Source: JBFKMV01 sp041629655
Lineage (GTDB): Bacteria; Acidobacteriota; Polarisedimenticolia; Polarisedimenticolales; Polarisedimenticolaceae
Direction of reading: 5' to 3'
DNA: 45,496 bases
NCBI GenBank assembly: GCA_041629655.1
Contig: JBFKMV010000016.1
Span: 1 to 45,496 of the forward strand
Part shown: positions 24,347 through 30,744 of the stretch, piece after piece
How positions within the stretch are numbered: position 1 is the stretch's first letter
How the letters are laid out: every line of letters begins with the position of its first letter
Notes under the pieces: generated by a model
Told to the model about the DNA's origin: nothing
The model's input: the letters and a program-made list of their open reading frames with translations, nothing else
The model's database searches: none
Translations under genes and position numbers: made by a program

Positions 24347-24750
24347 CTCTCCTGCTCCAGCGGTCTCTGCCCCGGCGCGCGCGCGGGCTCGGTGGCCGGC
24401 ACGGCCGGCCGTTTCCGCTGCTCGAGCCAGCTTCCCACGGCCAGCGTGATCGCGACCATGCACAGGCAGAAGAAGAAGCCCAGCGCGAAGGCCTGGCTGT
24501 AGGCGCTGCCGACGGCCTGGTAGTGCTCGCGATGGAACGGGTACTCGCGCCCCACCAGCCCGTTGGCCTGCATCATCAGCAGGAACCGTGTGGCCGCGAC
24601 GGTGCAGACGACGGCTCCGGGAACGGCGAGCAGCAGGGCGATCAGGCGGTCTGTGGTCTTGATGTTGATGGCGGATGCTCCTGGACGTGCCCAAGAAGAA
24701 GCGGAACGCTTATATGCATGCAGCCTGACCGCGCGCGCTGCCACTGTCAA
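24343..24750 (-). CDS. Small two-helix membrane protein, start unresolved
   Basis: At most 135 residues from the TTG at 24750. Two hydrophobic helices (IALLLAVPGAVVCTVAATRFLLM and ALGFFFCLCMVAITLAVGSW) flank a short loop, and the C-terminus is basic and Pro-rich. I do not recognise a family. No ATG or well-placed start exists before the first helix. The TTG and a GTG at 24744 lack ribosome sites. An ATC at 24667-24669 has AGGAG 8 nt upstream and would give MNIKTTDRLIALLL, a natural membrane-protein beginning. This resembles the infC case but is much less certain. I give the maximal frame. Confidence 0.55.
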   Translation of the reverse strand: MTVAARAVRLHAYKRSASSWARPGASAINIKTTDRLIALLLAVPGAVVCTVAATRFLLMMQANGLVGREYPFHREHYQAVGSAYSQAFALGFFFCLCMVAITLAVGSWLEQRKRPAVPATEPARAPGQRPLEQES

Positions 24751-24780
24751 ATTTCGGCACCCGCCGCCGCCTGGCGCGTT

Positions 24781-25047
24781 TCAGGGCTCGAAAGGCGTCC
24801 ACTCGCGGAGCATCCAACTGCCGAGCCCGCGCTCGACGAGCGGGCTCGCGCGCGCGATCCGCTCGGCCTCCAGCCGGTCGGCGGCCTCGAAGATCTCGAG
24901 GTACCCCCCGCCGCCGCCCAGCTCGCCGGCCGCGTGGAGCCGGCCCTCGCGCTTCAGCCCGGCGAGGTGCTCCCGGTGCAGCGCCGCGAGCGCCTCGACC
25001 TCGTCGGCAGGCCCGGTGACCAGCAACGTGCGCACGTACAACGGCAT
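24781..25047 (-). CDS. YciI-like small protein
   Basis: 88 residues from the ATG at 25045-25047. The open frame extends upstream, but homology begins at MPLYVRTLLVTGPADEV. The ferredoxin-like YciI pattern is seen as ALHREHLAGLKREGRLHAAGEL followed by EIFEAADRLEAERIARASPLVERGL. YciI proteins form small dimers with a His-Asp pair. Here the His is kept, but the Asp of the usual DPF is replaced (ASPL). The function is unknown. It is divergent from the SelW-like gene. Confidence 0.75.
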   Translation of the reverse strand: MPLYVRTLLVTGPADEVEALAALHREHLAGLKREGRLHAAGELGGGGGYLEIFEAADRLEAERIARASPLVERGLGSWMLREWTPFEP

Positions 25048-25103
25048 CGGCGTCGATGCTACCACCGGCTCCCGGCGGCGTGGTAAAGCCGGGCCCGCCT
25101 TGG

Positions 25104-25109
25104 TACGAT
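25104..25109 (+). promoter_or_regulatory. Candidate -10 box of the SelW-like/proline dehydrogenase operon
   Basis: TACGAT lies 32 nt before the ATG at 25142. GGAAGGAG at 25124-25131 is the ribosome site. No good -35 is seen. Confidence 0.4.
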
Positions 25110-25141
25110 GTCGCCCCTGACACGGAAGGAGCGCCCGGAAC

Positions 25142-25375
25142 ATGTCCAAGAAGATGAAGATCGAGATCGAATACTGCCAGGCTTGAAACTACAAGCCCCG
25201 CGCTGCCGGTCTGGCAGCCGAATTGAAGGATGCGCTGGGAGTCGACGCCAAGCTGGTCGGTTCGGGTGGTGGCGTCTTCGAGATCACCGTCGACGGCAAG
25301 CTGGTGTTTTCGAAGAAACGGCTCGACCGGTTCCCCGAGGACGGTGAGGTGCTGGAGAAGATCCGCGCCCTGTAG
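25142..25375 (+). CDS. SelW/SelT/SelH-type (Rdx) selenoprotein (UGA at 25184-25186)
   Basis: 77 residues when UGA is read as Sec. The start has a strong GGAAGGAG site. The frame gives IEYCQA-U-NYKPRAAGLAAEL, a Cys12-x-x-Sec15 motif in the loop after the first strand of a thioredoxin-like fold. The rest (DAKLVGSGGGVFEITVDGKLVFSKKRLDRFPEDGEVLEKI) is the typical Rdx second half with the VFSK strand. Read with UGA as stop, only 14 residues would be made and the conserved downstream part would be unexplained. A SECIS-like hairpin follows. Rdx proteins are small cytoplasmic thiol-redox proteins of uncertain substrate. Proline dehydrogenase begins 18 nt later in the same direction. Confidence 0.92.
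25202..25218 (+). promoter_or_regulatory. SECIS-like hairpin of the SelW-like gene
   Basis: GCTGCC (25202-25207) and GGCAGC (25213-25218) pair perfectly around the loop GGTCT, the same five bases as in the fdhF loop. The loop begins 21 nt after the UGA. Confidence 0.85.
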
Positions 25376-25393
25376 CACGCCGAACGGAGCACC

Positions 25394-26314
25394 ATGAGCG
25401 TCCTCGACCGCGTGGTCAGCCTGACCATCCCGATCCTCCCCAAGCCGTTCGTCCGTTACTTCTCGCGCCCCTACATCGCCGGCACGACGATCGACGACGC
25501 CTTCGCGGTGATCCGCACCCTGCGCGAGGAAGGCTGCATGGCCACCCTCGACGTCCTCGGCGAGTTCATCACCCGCCGCGAGGAAGCCGAGCGCGACACG
25601 AAAGCCTACGAGACCCTGCTCGACCGCATCGCCGCGGAGGGCGCCCCCGACGCTCATGTCTCCGTCAAGCTGACCGCCCTCGGCCTGCTGCTCGACGAGT
25701 CGATGTGCCTCGACAACATGCGCCGCCTGGTCACGAAGGCCAAGGCGACGAACAACTTCGTCCGCATCGATATGGAAGACTCCTCCTGCACCGATGCCAC
25801 CTTGCGCATCTACCGCACCCTGCGCCAGGAGTTCCCCGGCCACGTCGGCGCGGTGCTGCAGAGCCGCCTGCGCCGTACGATGGACGACGTCGATTCCCTC
25901 ACCCGCGACAACCCCTCCCCCGCCCCCGCCAACTTCCGCCTGTGCAAGGGCATCTACCTCGAGCCGCGCCCCATCGCCTACACCCACCCCGAACTGATCC
26001 GCCGCAACTTCACCCAGGCGCTCGACATGATGTTCGAGCGCGGCGCCTACGTCGGCATCGCGACCCACGACGAGATCCTGGTCTGGGAGTCCCTGCGCCT
26101 GATCCGCAAGCACAACCGTACCCGCGAGCAGTACGAGTTCCAGATGTTGCTGGGCGTCGATGAAGCGTTGCGCAGTATCATCCTGGAGGACGGTCACCGG
26201 TTGCGCGTCTACGTGCCGTACGGAGAGCACTGGTACTCGTACTCGGTGCGGAGGTTGAAGGAGAACCCGCAGATTGCGGGGCATGCGTTTCGGGCGTTGT
26301 TTCGGAAGGGGTGA
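25394..26314 (+). CDS. Proline dehydrogenase
   Basis: 306 residues, the monofunctional form. It oxidises proline to pyrroline-5-carboxylate with FAD and passes electrons to the respiratory chain at the inner membrane. The barrel is seen from SVKLTALGLLLDE (strand with the active-site Lys), through FVRIDMEDSS and VGAVLQSRLRRT, to LCKGIYLEP (a second Lys), GIATHDE, FQMLLGV and the C-terminal LRVYVPYGEHWYSYSVRRLKENP with its substrate-binding arginines. The ribosome site is GGAG. It sits between the SelW-like gene (18 nt) and the PD40 gene (4 nt), so it is in an operon. No P5C dehydrogenase is in the window. Confidence 0.93.
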   Translation: MSVLDRVVSLTIPILPKPFVRYFSRPYIAGTTIDDAFAVIRTLREEGCMATLDVLGEFITRREEAERDTKAYETLLDRIAAEGAPDAHVSVKLTALGLLLDESMCLDNMRRLVTKAKATNNFVRIDMEDSSCTDATLRIYRTLRQEFPGHVGAVLQSRLRRTMDDVDSLTRDNPSPAPANFRLCKGIYLEPRPIAYTHPELIRRNFTQALDMMFERGAYVGIATHDEILVWESLRLIRKHNRTREQYEFQMLLGVDEALRSIILEDGHRLRVYVPYGEHWYSYSVRRLKENPQIAGHAFRALFRKG

Positions 26315-26318
26315 GGGC

Positions 26319-27221
26319 ATGATCAGAGCGCTGCTTCGCGTCTTGCTCGTGCCGGCGTTGGTCGCCTGCGGCCCGGCGCCCGAGGTCGAGCGGCCGACCG
26401 TGGAATCCGAGGACGCTGCCCCCGCCAGCCCGAGGTTCATCCAGCAAGTCACCTGGTCCCCCGACGGCTCGCGTCTGCTGTACAGCGAGATCGACGTCGA
26501 GGCCAACGAGACGCGTCTCTACCTGATCGACCCCGACGGCTCGAACCGGCGCCAGCTGACCGACGGGCCACGGGACATCTGGGGCTCGTGGTCGCCGGAC
26601 GGGACGCGGATCGCCTTCGCCTCGCGGACGGACGGCAACGAGGACATCTGGGTCATGAACGCGGACGGGAGCGGCAAGCTGCGGTTGACCGACGACCCGG
26701 CCAAGGACTCCGCGCCGTGCTGGTCGCCGGACGGGACGACGATCGCGTTCACCTCGGAGCGCGAGGGTGCCTCGCGGATCTTCCTGATGGACGCCGACGG
26801 ATCGAACCCGCGACGGATCAGCGCGGGCCCGGGAACGGACTACGCTCCGCGCTGGTCGCCCGACGGGAGAGGGATCGCCTACTACACCAACGTCGCGTCC
26901 GGCGTGGACCACATCCACGTCATGAACGCCGACGGGTCGGGCTCGAAGAAGGTCGCCGACGGGTTCTGGCCCGCGTGGTCGCCCGACGGATCGCGTCTGA
27001 TCTTCCCGGCGCACGAGGGCGGCTTGTACGTGGCGCGCGCCGACGGGTCGGAGCGACGCTTGATGCTCCGCGGCGACATCGTGCTCGCCGAGTGGTCGCC
27101 CGACGGTTCGCGGATCGCGTTCGTCCGCGTCACCTGGAGCGGTCCCGAGGGCTGGCCCTCGACGTCGGAGATCTTCCTGGCCGCTGCGGACGGCTCCGAG
27201 GTGCAGGTCACCCGTCGCTGA
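26319..27221 (+). CDS. PD40/TolB-type beta-propeller lipoprotein
   Basis: 300 residues with a lipobox (LLVPALVACG, Cys17). Six WSPDG repeats (for example WSPDGTRIAFAS) with intervening NADGSG and DADGSN turns form a beta-propeller similar to the C-terminal part of TolB. It is exported and lipid-anchored. Its partner is unknown, and it is too short to include the TolB N-domain. It is the third gene of the SelW-like-ProDH operon, 4 nt behind ProDH, though no functional link is obvious. Its stop overlaps the opposing gene by 14 nt. Confidence 0.88.
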   Translation: MIRALLRVLLVPALVACGPAPEVERPTVESEDAAPASPRFIQQVTWSPDGSRLLYSEIDVEANETRLYLIDPDGSNRRQLTDGPRDIWGSWSPDGTRIAFASRTDGNEDIWVMNADGSGKLRLTDDPAKDSAPCWSPDGTTIAFTSEREGASRIFLMDADGSNPRRISAGPGTDYAPRWSPDGRGIAYYTNVASGVDHIHVMNADGSGSKKVADGFWPAWSPDGSRLIFPAHEGGLYVARADGSERRLMLRGDIVLAEWSPDGSRIAFVRVTWSGPEGWPSTSEIFLAAADGSEVQVTRR

Positions 27222-27723
27222 GGCCGTTCCGTTTTCTCTTCTTCTTCTTCGGGCAGCGACAATCGAACGGCGGGTCGTGGCCGCCTGCACCGGGAAGATC
27301 CTGAAGGAAGCCCGCAGAGAACACCGCGCCGACCCGGGTCCGTGAGAGGTCGACCACGCCGCGGCCGCAGGGGCCGATCCGGATGCACTCGCAGAATTCC
27401 TCGAGCATCCGCACGGTCAGCCCGCCCGGATCCATGGCGCAAGCGTCGATGCCCTGCTCGATCACGGTCGAGTACCCCGGAAGCGTCACCCGAAGCTCGT
27501 AGCGGCCGCGGCACGGGAGCATGGCGCGGACCGTGCCCGCTGCGTCGCTGAGCTGCGTGGCCCCGGCCGCGCCGTCGACGTCGCGCAGCGTCACCACGGC
27601 GCCGGGGAGCGGGAGCCCCTGCGAGTCGACCACGGTGACGACGGCGTCGCCGGCCGGCGCGGTCAACAGCGCCAGCGGCAATGCCAGGCACACGGTCGGT
27701 CCGGCTCGCTCGCGTCTCTCCAT
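27208..27723 (-). CDS. Secreted carboxypeptidase-regulatory-like domain protein with a lysine/arginine-rich tail
   Basis: 171 residues from the ATG at 27721-27723. Upstream in-frame ATGs are possible. A signal peptide (PTVCLALPLALLTAPAGDA) precedes a CarboxypepD_reg fold (VVTVVDSQGLPLPGAVVTLRDVDG...LRVTLPGYSTV, about 30-110). The next part (CIRIGPCGRGVVDLSRTRVGAVFSAGFLQDLPGAG) resembles the linker of Oar-type TonB-dependent receptors just before the plug domain. The protein then ends in FDCRCPKKKKRKR and a short tail instead of a plug and barrel. It may be a shortened receptor or an independent small secreted protein. I cannot decide which. Confidence 0.65.
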   Translation of the reverse strand: MERRERAGPTVCLALPLALLTAPAGDAVVTVVDSQGLPLPGAVVTLRDVDGAAGATQLSDAAGTVRAMLPCRGRYELRVTLPGYSTVIEQGIDACAMDPGGLTVRMLEEFCECIRIGPCGRGVVDLSRTRVGAVFSAGFLQDLPGAGGHDPPFDCRCPKKKKRKRNGLSDG

Positions 27724-27821
27724 GTTCGACCCCGGCCCGATCATGGACCACCCGGAGGCGGGAAGACAGCGGGCTGCGCGTCGGCTGCGGTGACCGCTCC
27801 GCACCTTGGGGTAGATTGTGA

Positions 27822-28070
27822 TCCGCTCGGCGCATCCGCCGAGGCAGCGTCAAGGCGTCCCGCCGCTTCACGTTCCGCCCCGCGGATGTCAAGGCGATCC
27901 GGGACGGACTGGGCAAGTCGCAGTCCGAGTTCGCGATGATGATCGGCGTCAGCGTATCCACGCTGCAGAACTGGGAGCAGGGCCGCCGGCAGCCCGAGGG
28001 ACCCGCTCGTGCGTTGCTCAAGGTCGCGGCCGAGAATCCCGAGGCGGTGGAAAAGGCGTTGAGCGCCTAG
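27822..28070 (+). pseudogene. NadS-like XRE-family HTH remnant, N-terminus missing
   Basis: The frame from 27822 (after a TGA at 27819) to TAG at 28068-28070 gives 82 residues. From FTFRPADVKAIRDGLGKSQ onward it matches the C-terminal 65 residues of NadS/HigA-like antitoxins, with the helix-turn-helix FAMMIGVSVSTLQNWEQGRR and the end ARALLKVAAENPEAV. The first 25-30 residues usual for the family are absent, and no ATG, GTG or TTG precedes the domain in frame. No toxin gene is adjacent. It is most likely a decayed antitoxin gene. A non-standard ATC start at 27834 cannot be excluded. Confidence 0.6.
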
Positions 28071-28077
28071 CCCCGCC

Positions 28078-28503
28078 TCAGGCCGCGACGCCGACCCCGT
28101 GCCCGTAGACCATCTCGGCCCCCAGCCACGAGCTCCAGGCCACCAGCGCCACGCCGCCGAGCAGCAGCACGGCGTAGAGGCGGCGCTGCCCCGGCGGCAG
28201 CGTGCCGCGGTTCCAGGCCTTCCAGAACTGGGTGGCGAAGAAGTAGCCCAGCACCAGCCAGCCGTTGCGCTCGTGGGCCCACAGCAGGTCGGCGGCGGAC
28301 GGGGGGAGGTCGACGGTGTTGGCGGCGAGGTAGCCGGTCAGGATCGTCAGCACCAGGCTGGCCATGCCGAGCAGCACCAGCGTCGAGCCGAAACGCTCGG
28401 GGCGCTCGCGGGCGGCGAAGATCGCCCACGATTCGGTGACGGACCCGAAGACCAGGAACGCGACGGAGAAGTGGACGAACGCCGGGTGCAGCAGGTGGAG
28501 CAT
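28078..28503 (-). CDS. DUF2231 membrane protein
   Basis: 141 residues with four membrane helices. HPAFVHFSVAFLVFGSV at the start and LTGYLAANTVDLPPSAADLLWAHERNGWLVLGY in the middle match DUF2231, whose histidines (HPAFVH) are suggestive of heme or metal binding, though function is unproven. The ATG overlaps the DnaJ stop by one base (TGATG), so translation is coupled. Confidence 0.85.
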   Translation of the reverse strand: MLHLLHPAFVHFSVAFLVFGSVTESWAIFAARERPERFGSTLVLLGMASLVLTILTGYLAANTVDLPPSAADLLWAHERNGWLVLGYFFATQFWKAWNRGTLPPGQRRLYAVLLLGGVALVAWSSWLGAEMVYGHGVGVAA

Positions 28504-29405
28504 CAAGGCTCCGGGTTCAGGCGCTCGAACTCCTCCAGCAGCTCCCGCGACCGCTTGTCGAGGTCCTTGGGCGGGTGGATCTCGATCACGGCCAGCAGGT
28601 CGCCCGGAGCGGTGCCGTTGCGGCCGGGCACGCCGCGGCCCTTCAGGCGCAGCTTGCGCCCGCTGACCGTGCCCGCGGGCAGGTTGATCGTGGCCGTGCC
28701 GTCGAGCGTCGGGACCTTGACCGTCCCGCCCAGCGCCGCGCGGGCCAGGCCCACCGGCACGTTGCACATTACGTCGCGGCCCTCGCGACGGAAGCGCGGG
28801 TGCGGATCGACGCGGATCACGAGGTAGGCGTCGCCCGGCCGTCCCCCGCCCGGGCTGGCGTCGCCCTTGCCGGAGAGCCGCACGCGGCCGCCGTCCTCGA
28901 TGCCGGGCGGGATGCGCACCTTGACCCGCTCCTCGACGCGCCGGCCGCCCCCGCCGTGACGCGGGATCACGAAGTCGAGCGTGGTGCCCTTGACCGCCTC
29001 GACGAACGGGATGCGCACCTCGAGCTGCAGGTCCTGGCCGCGCCGCGGTGCGCGCCGGCGGCGTCCGCCCTCGACGTTGAGGCCGAACATCTCGAACAGG
29101 TCGCTGAGGTCGGGGATGCCGCCGTGGCCCGAGGTCCGGAAACCGAACCCCGCGAACGGGTCGAAGTCGGGTCCGAACGCCGCGTGACCGCGCCGGTCGT
29201 AGGTGGCGCGCTTGGCCGGGTCGGACAGCACGGCGAACGCCTCGGAGATCTGCTTGAACTTGTCCTCGGCCGACTTGTCGTCGGGATTGACGTCCGGATG
29301 GTACTTGCGCGCCAGGCGGCGGTACGCGGCCTTGAGGGTCTTCTCGTCCGCGTCCCGGGGCACGCCCAGGATCTCGTAGTAGTCCTGCTTGGTGCTGGTT
29401 GCCAT
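28503..29405 (-). CDS. cbpA: CbpA-type DnaJ co-chaperone
   Basis: 300 residues. A J-domain (about 7-72) has the HPD motif in RKYHPDVNPDDKSAE, which stimulates DnaK ATPase. A Gly/Phe-rich stretch follows (PFAGFGFRTSGHGG). Two beta C-terminal domains (about 125-285, VPFVEAVKGT-like and RDVMCNVPVGLARAALGGTVKVPTL) bind clients. The zinc-finger domain of true DnaJ is absent, as in CbpA. The gene lies upstream of DUF2231 and overlaps it by one base. No dnaK or grpE is nearby. Confidence 0.92.
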   Translation of the reverse strand: MATSTKQDYYEILGVPRDADEKTLKAAYRRLARKYHPDVNPDDKSAEDKFKQISEAFAVLSDPAKRATYDRRGHAAFGPDFDPFAGFGFRTSGHGGIPDLSDLFEMFGLNVEGGRRRRAPRRGQDLQLEVRIPFVEAVKGTTLDFVIPRHGGGGRRVEERVKVRIPPGIEDGGRVRLSGKGDASPGGGRPGDAYLVIRVDPHPRFRREGRDVMCNVPVGLARAALGGTVKVPTLDGTATINLPAGTVSGRKLRLKGRGVPGRNGTAPGDLLAVIEIHPPKDLDKRSRELLEEFERLNPEP

Positions 29406-29445
29406 CGCTCCTCGATCCGGACCGTCCGTGCCGCCGGACGCACGA

Positions 29446-29464
29446 CCGTCGGGGATCCCGACGG
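29446..29464. repeat. Perfect 8-bp inverted repeat upstream of the DnaJ-like gene
   Basis: CCGTCGGG and CCCGACGG flank a 3-nt loop (GAT). It lies between the stop of the glycosyltransferase gene (29500) and the ATG of the dnaJ-like gene (29405). It may be a transcript-ending hairpin or an operator. There is no T-run and no CIRCE-type sequence. Confidence 0.4.
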
Positions 29465-29499
29465 GCGAGTCCCGGCCTGGTCGCGAACTCGATCCTTTG

Positions 29500-30702
29500 T
29501 TAAGACCGGATCTCGCCTATGTCAAGAGCGGTCAGGGAGTTCGACCCGCGGCCGCTCAGCGCCCGCGCCACGGATTCCCCGATCTGGCGCTTGAAGCGGG
29601 CCCGGTCGTATGGCAGCGCGTGCCGGCGCAGGGCGGCCGGGTCGAACAGCCCCTCGTGGCGCTCGAAGAAGCGCACGGCGGCCGCCAGCGACTCCGCGGT
29701 GCGCTCCGGGAACAGCACCCCCGTCGGCGCCCGCCGGGCGTTGGCCGGCGCCGGGAGCAGCGGGTTGCGCGGATCGTTGGCCGGCGCCACGGTCTCCAGC
29801 GCGCCGCCCCGGGCCAGCGCGATCACCGGGCGTCCCATCGCGTTCGCCTCCAGCGGCACGATGCCGAAGTCCTCGATCGACGGGAACACCAGCGCCCGGC
29901 AGCGCGCGTAGTGCTCGCGCAGGTCCGCGTCGGAGAGCCAGCCCGTGAAACGCACGTTGGATCCGGTGCGCGCCTCGAGACGCGAGCGCAACGCGCCCGT
30001 CCCGACGACCCGCAGCGGCCGCCCGAGCCGGTTGAAGGCCTCGACGGCGATCTCGACGCCCTTGTAGGGCACCAGCGCGCCGACGACCAGGTAGAAGCCG
30101 TCATCGCCCCGGCTCGCGCTCGTGGGATCGGGAGCGAAGAAGCGCGTGTCCACGGGGGGATGGATCACCTCGGCGTCGCGCCCGTAGTAGCGCGCGATCC
30201 GCGCGGCGACGAAGCGCGAGTTGGCCACGAAGCGGTCGACCCGGCTGGCCGACTGCACATCCCACTGGCGGAGGCGCGCCAGCAGCGGCGGGACGAGCCA
30301 GCGCGACGTCCAGCGCTGCGGCGGGAAGTACAGCGCGCGCAGGTCCCAGGCGTAGCGCATCGGCGTGTGCACGTAGGACAGGTGGAGCGCGCCGGGCGGC
30401 GCGATGGCGCCCTTGGCCACGCAGTGGCTGCTGCTCAGCACCAGGTCGTAGCCGTCGAGGTCCAGCGACTCGACGGCGGCCGGCATCAGCGGCAGGCAGA
30501 AGCGGTAGGTGCGGCGAGGCAGCGGCAGCCGGTCGATCGCGGAGGTCACGATGCGCCGCCGCTCGATCGCCGGCGACACCGACCCGGGGACGTGCAGCAG
30601 CGTGAACAGGTCGGCCTCGGGGAACAGCTCGCAGAACACCTCGAGGCACTTCTCGCCGCCCCGCATTCCGGTCAGCCAGTCATGGACGAGGGCGACTCTC
30701 AT
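29500..30702 (-). CDS. Family 4 glycosyltransferase (WbaZ/WcaC-like)
   Basis: 400 residues of GT-B fold. RVALVHDWLTGMRGGEKCLEVF at the start is typical of the group that transfers a sugar from GDP- or UDP-sugar in O-antigen or exopolysaccharide synthesis. The C-terminal half holds LVVGALVPYKGVEIAVEAFN, FTGWLSDADLREHYARCRALVFPSIEDFGIVPLEANAMGRPVI with the E-x7-E acid pair. The mRNA would begin about 7 nt before the ATG (TATAAT at 30717-30722), so it is near-leaderless. It is divergent from the plus-strand block of the polysaccharide cluster. Confidence 0.9.
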   Translation of the reverse strand: MRVALVHDWLTGMRGGEKCLEVFCELFPEADLFTLLHVPGSVSPAIERRRIVTSAIDRLPLPRRTYRFCLPLMPAAVESLDLDGYDLVLSSSHCVAKGAIAPPGALHLSYVHTPMRYAWDLRALYFPPQRWTSRWLVPPLLARLRQWDVQSASRVDRFVANSRFVAARIARYYGRDAEVIHPPVDTRFFAPDPTSASRGDDGFYLVVGALVPYKGVEIAVEAFNRLGRPLRVVGTGALRSRLEARTGSNVRFTGWLSDADLREHYARCRALVFPSIEDFGIVPLEANAMGRPVIALARGGALETVAPANDPRNPLLPAPANARRAPTGVLFPERTAESLAAAVRFFERHEGLFDPAALRRHALPYDRARFKRQIGESVARALSGRGSNSLTALDIGEIRS

Positions 30703-30716
30703 CGGCGGGTGCGACG

Positions 30717-30724
30717 ATTATACT
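30717..30724. promoter_or_regulatory. Overlapping divergent -10 boxes in the polysaccharide cluster
   Basis: ATTATACT reads TATAAT on the minus strand (30717-30722) and TATACT on the plus strand (30719-30724). One 42-nt intergenic space thus starts both arms of the cluster. Confidence 0.5.
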
Positions 30725-30744
30725 CTGGCCGTGGGGACCACGCG

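Noticed and set aside
27816..27821. UGA before the NadS-like frame read as a fourth selenocysteine codon
   Set aside because: The residues before this UGA do not match the family's N-terminus, no Cys is expected there, and no GGUC hairpin follows.
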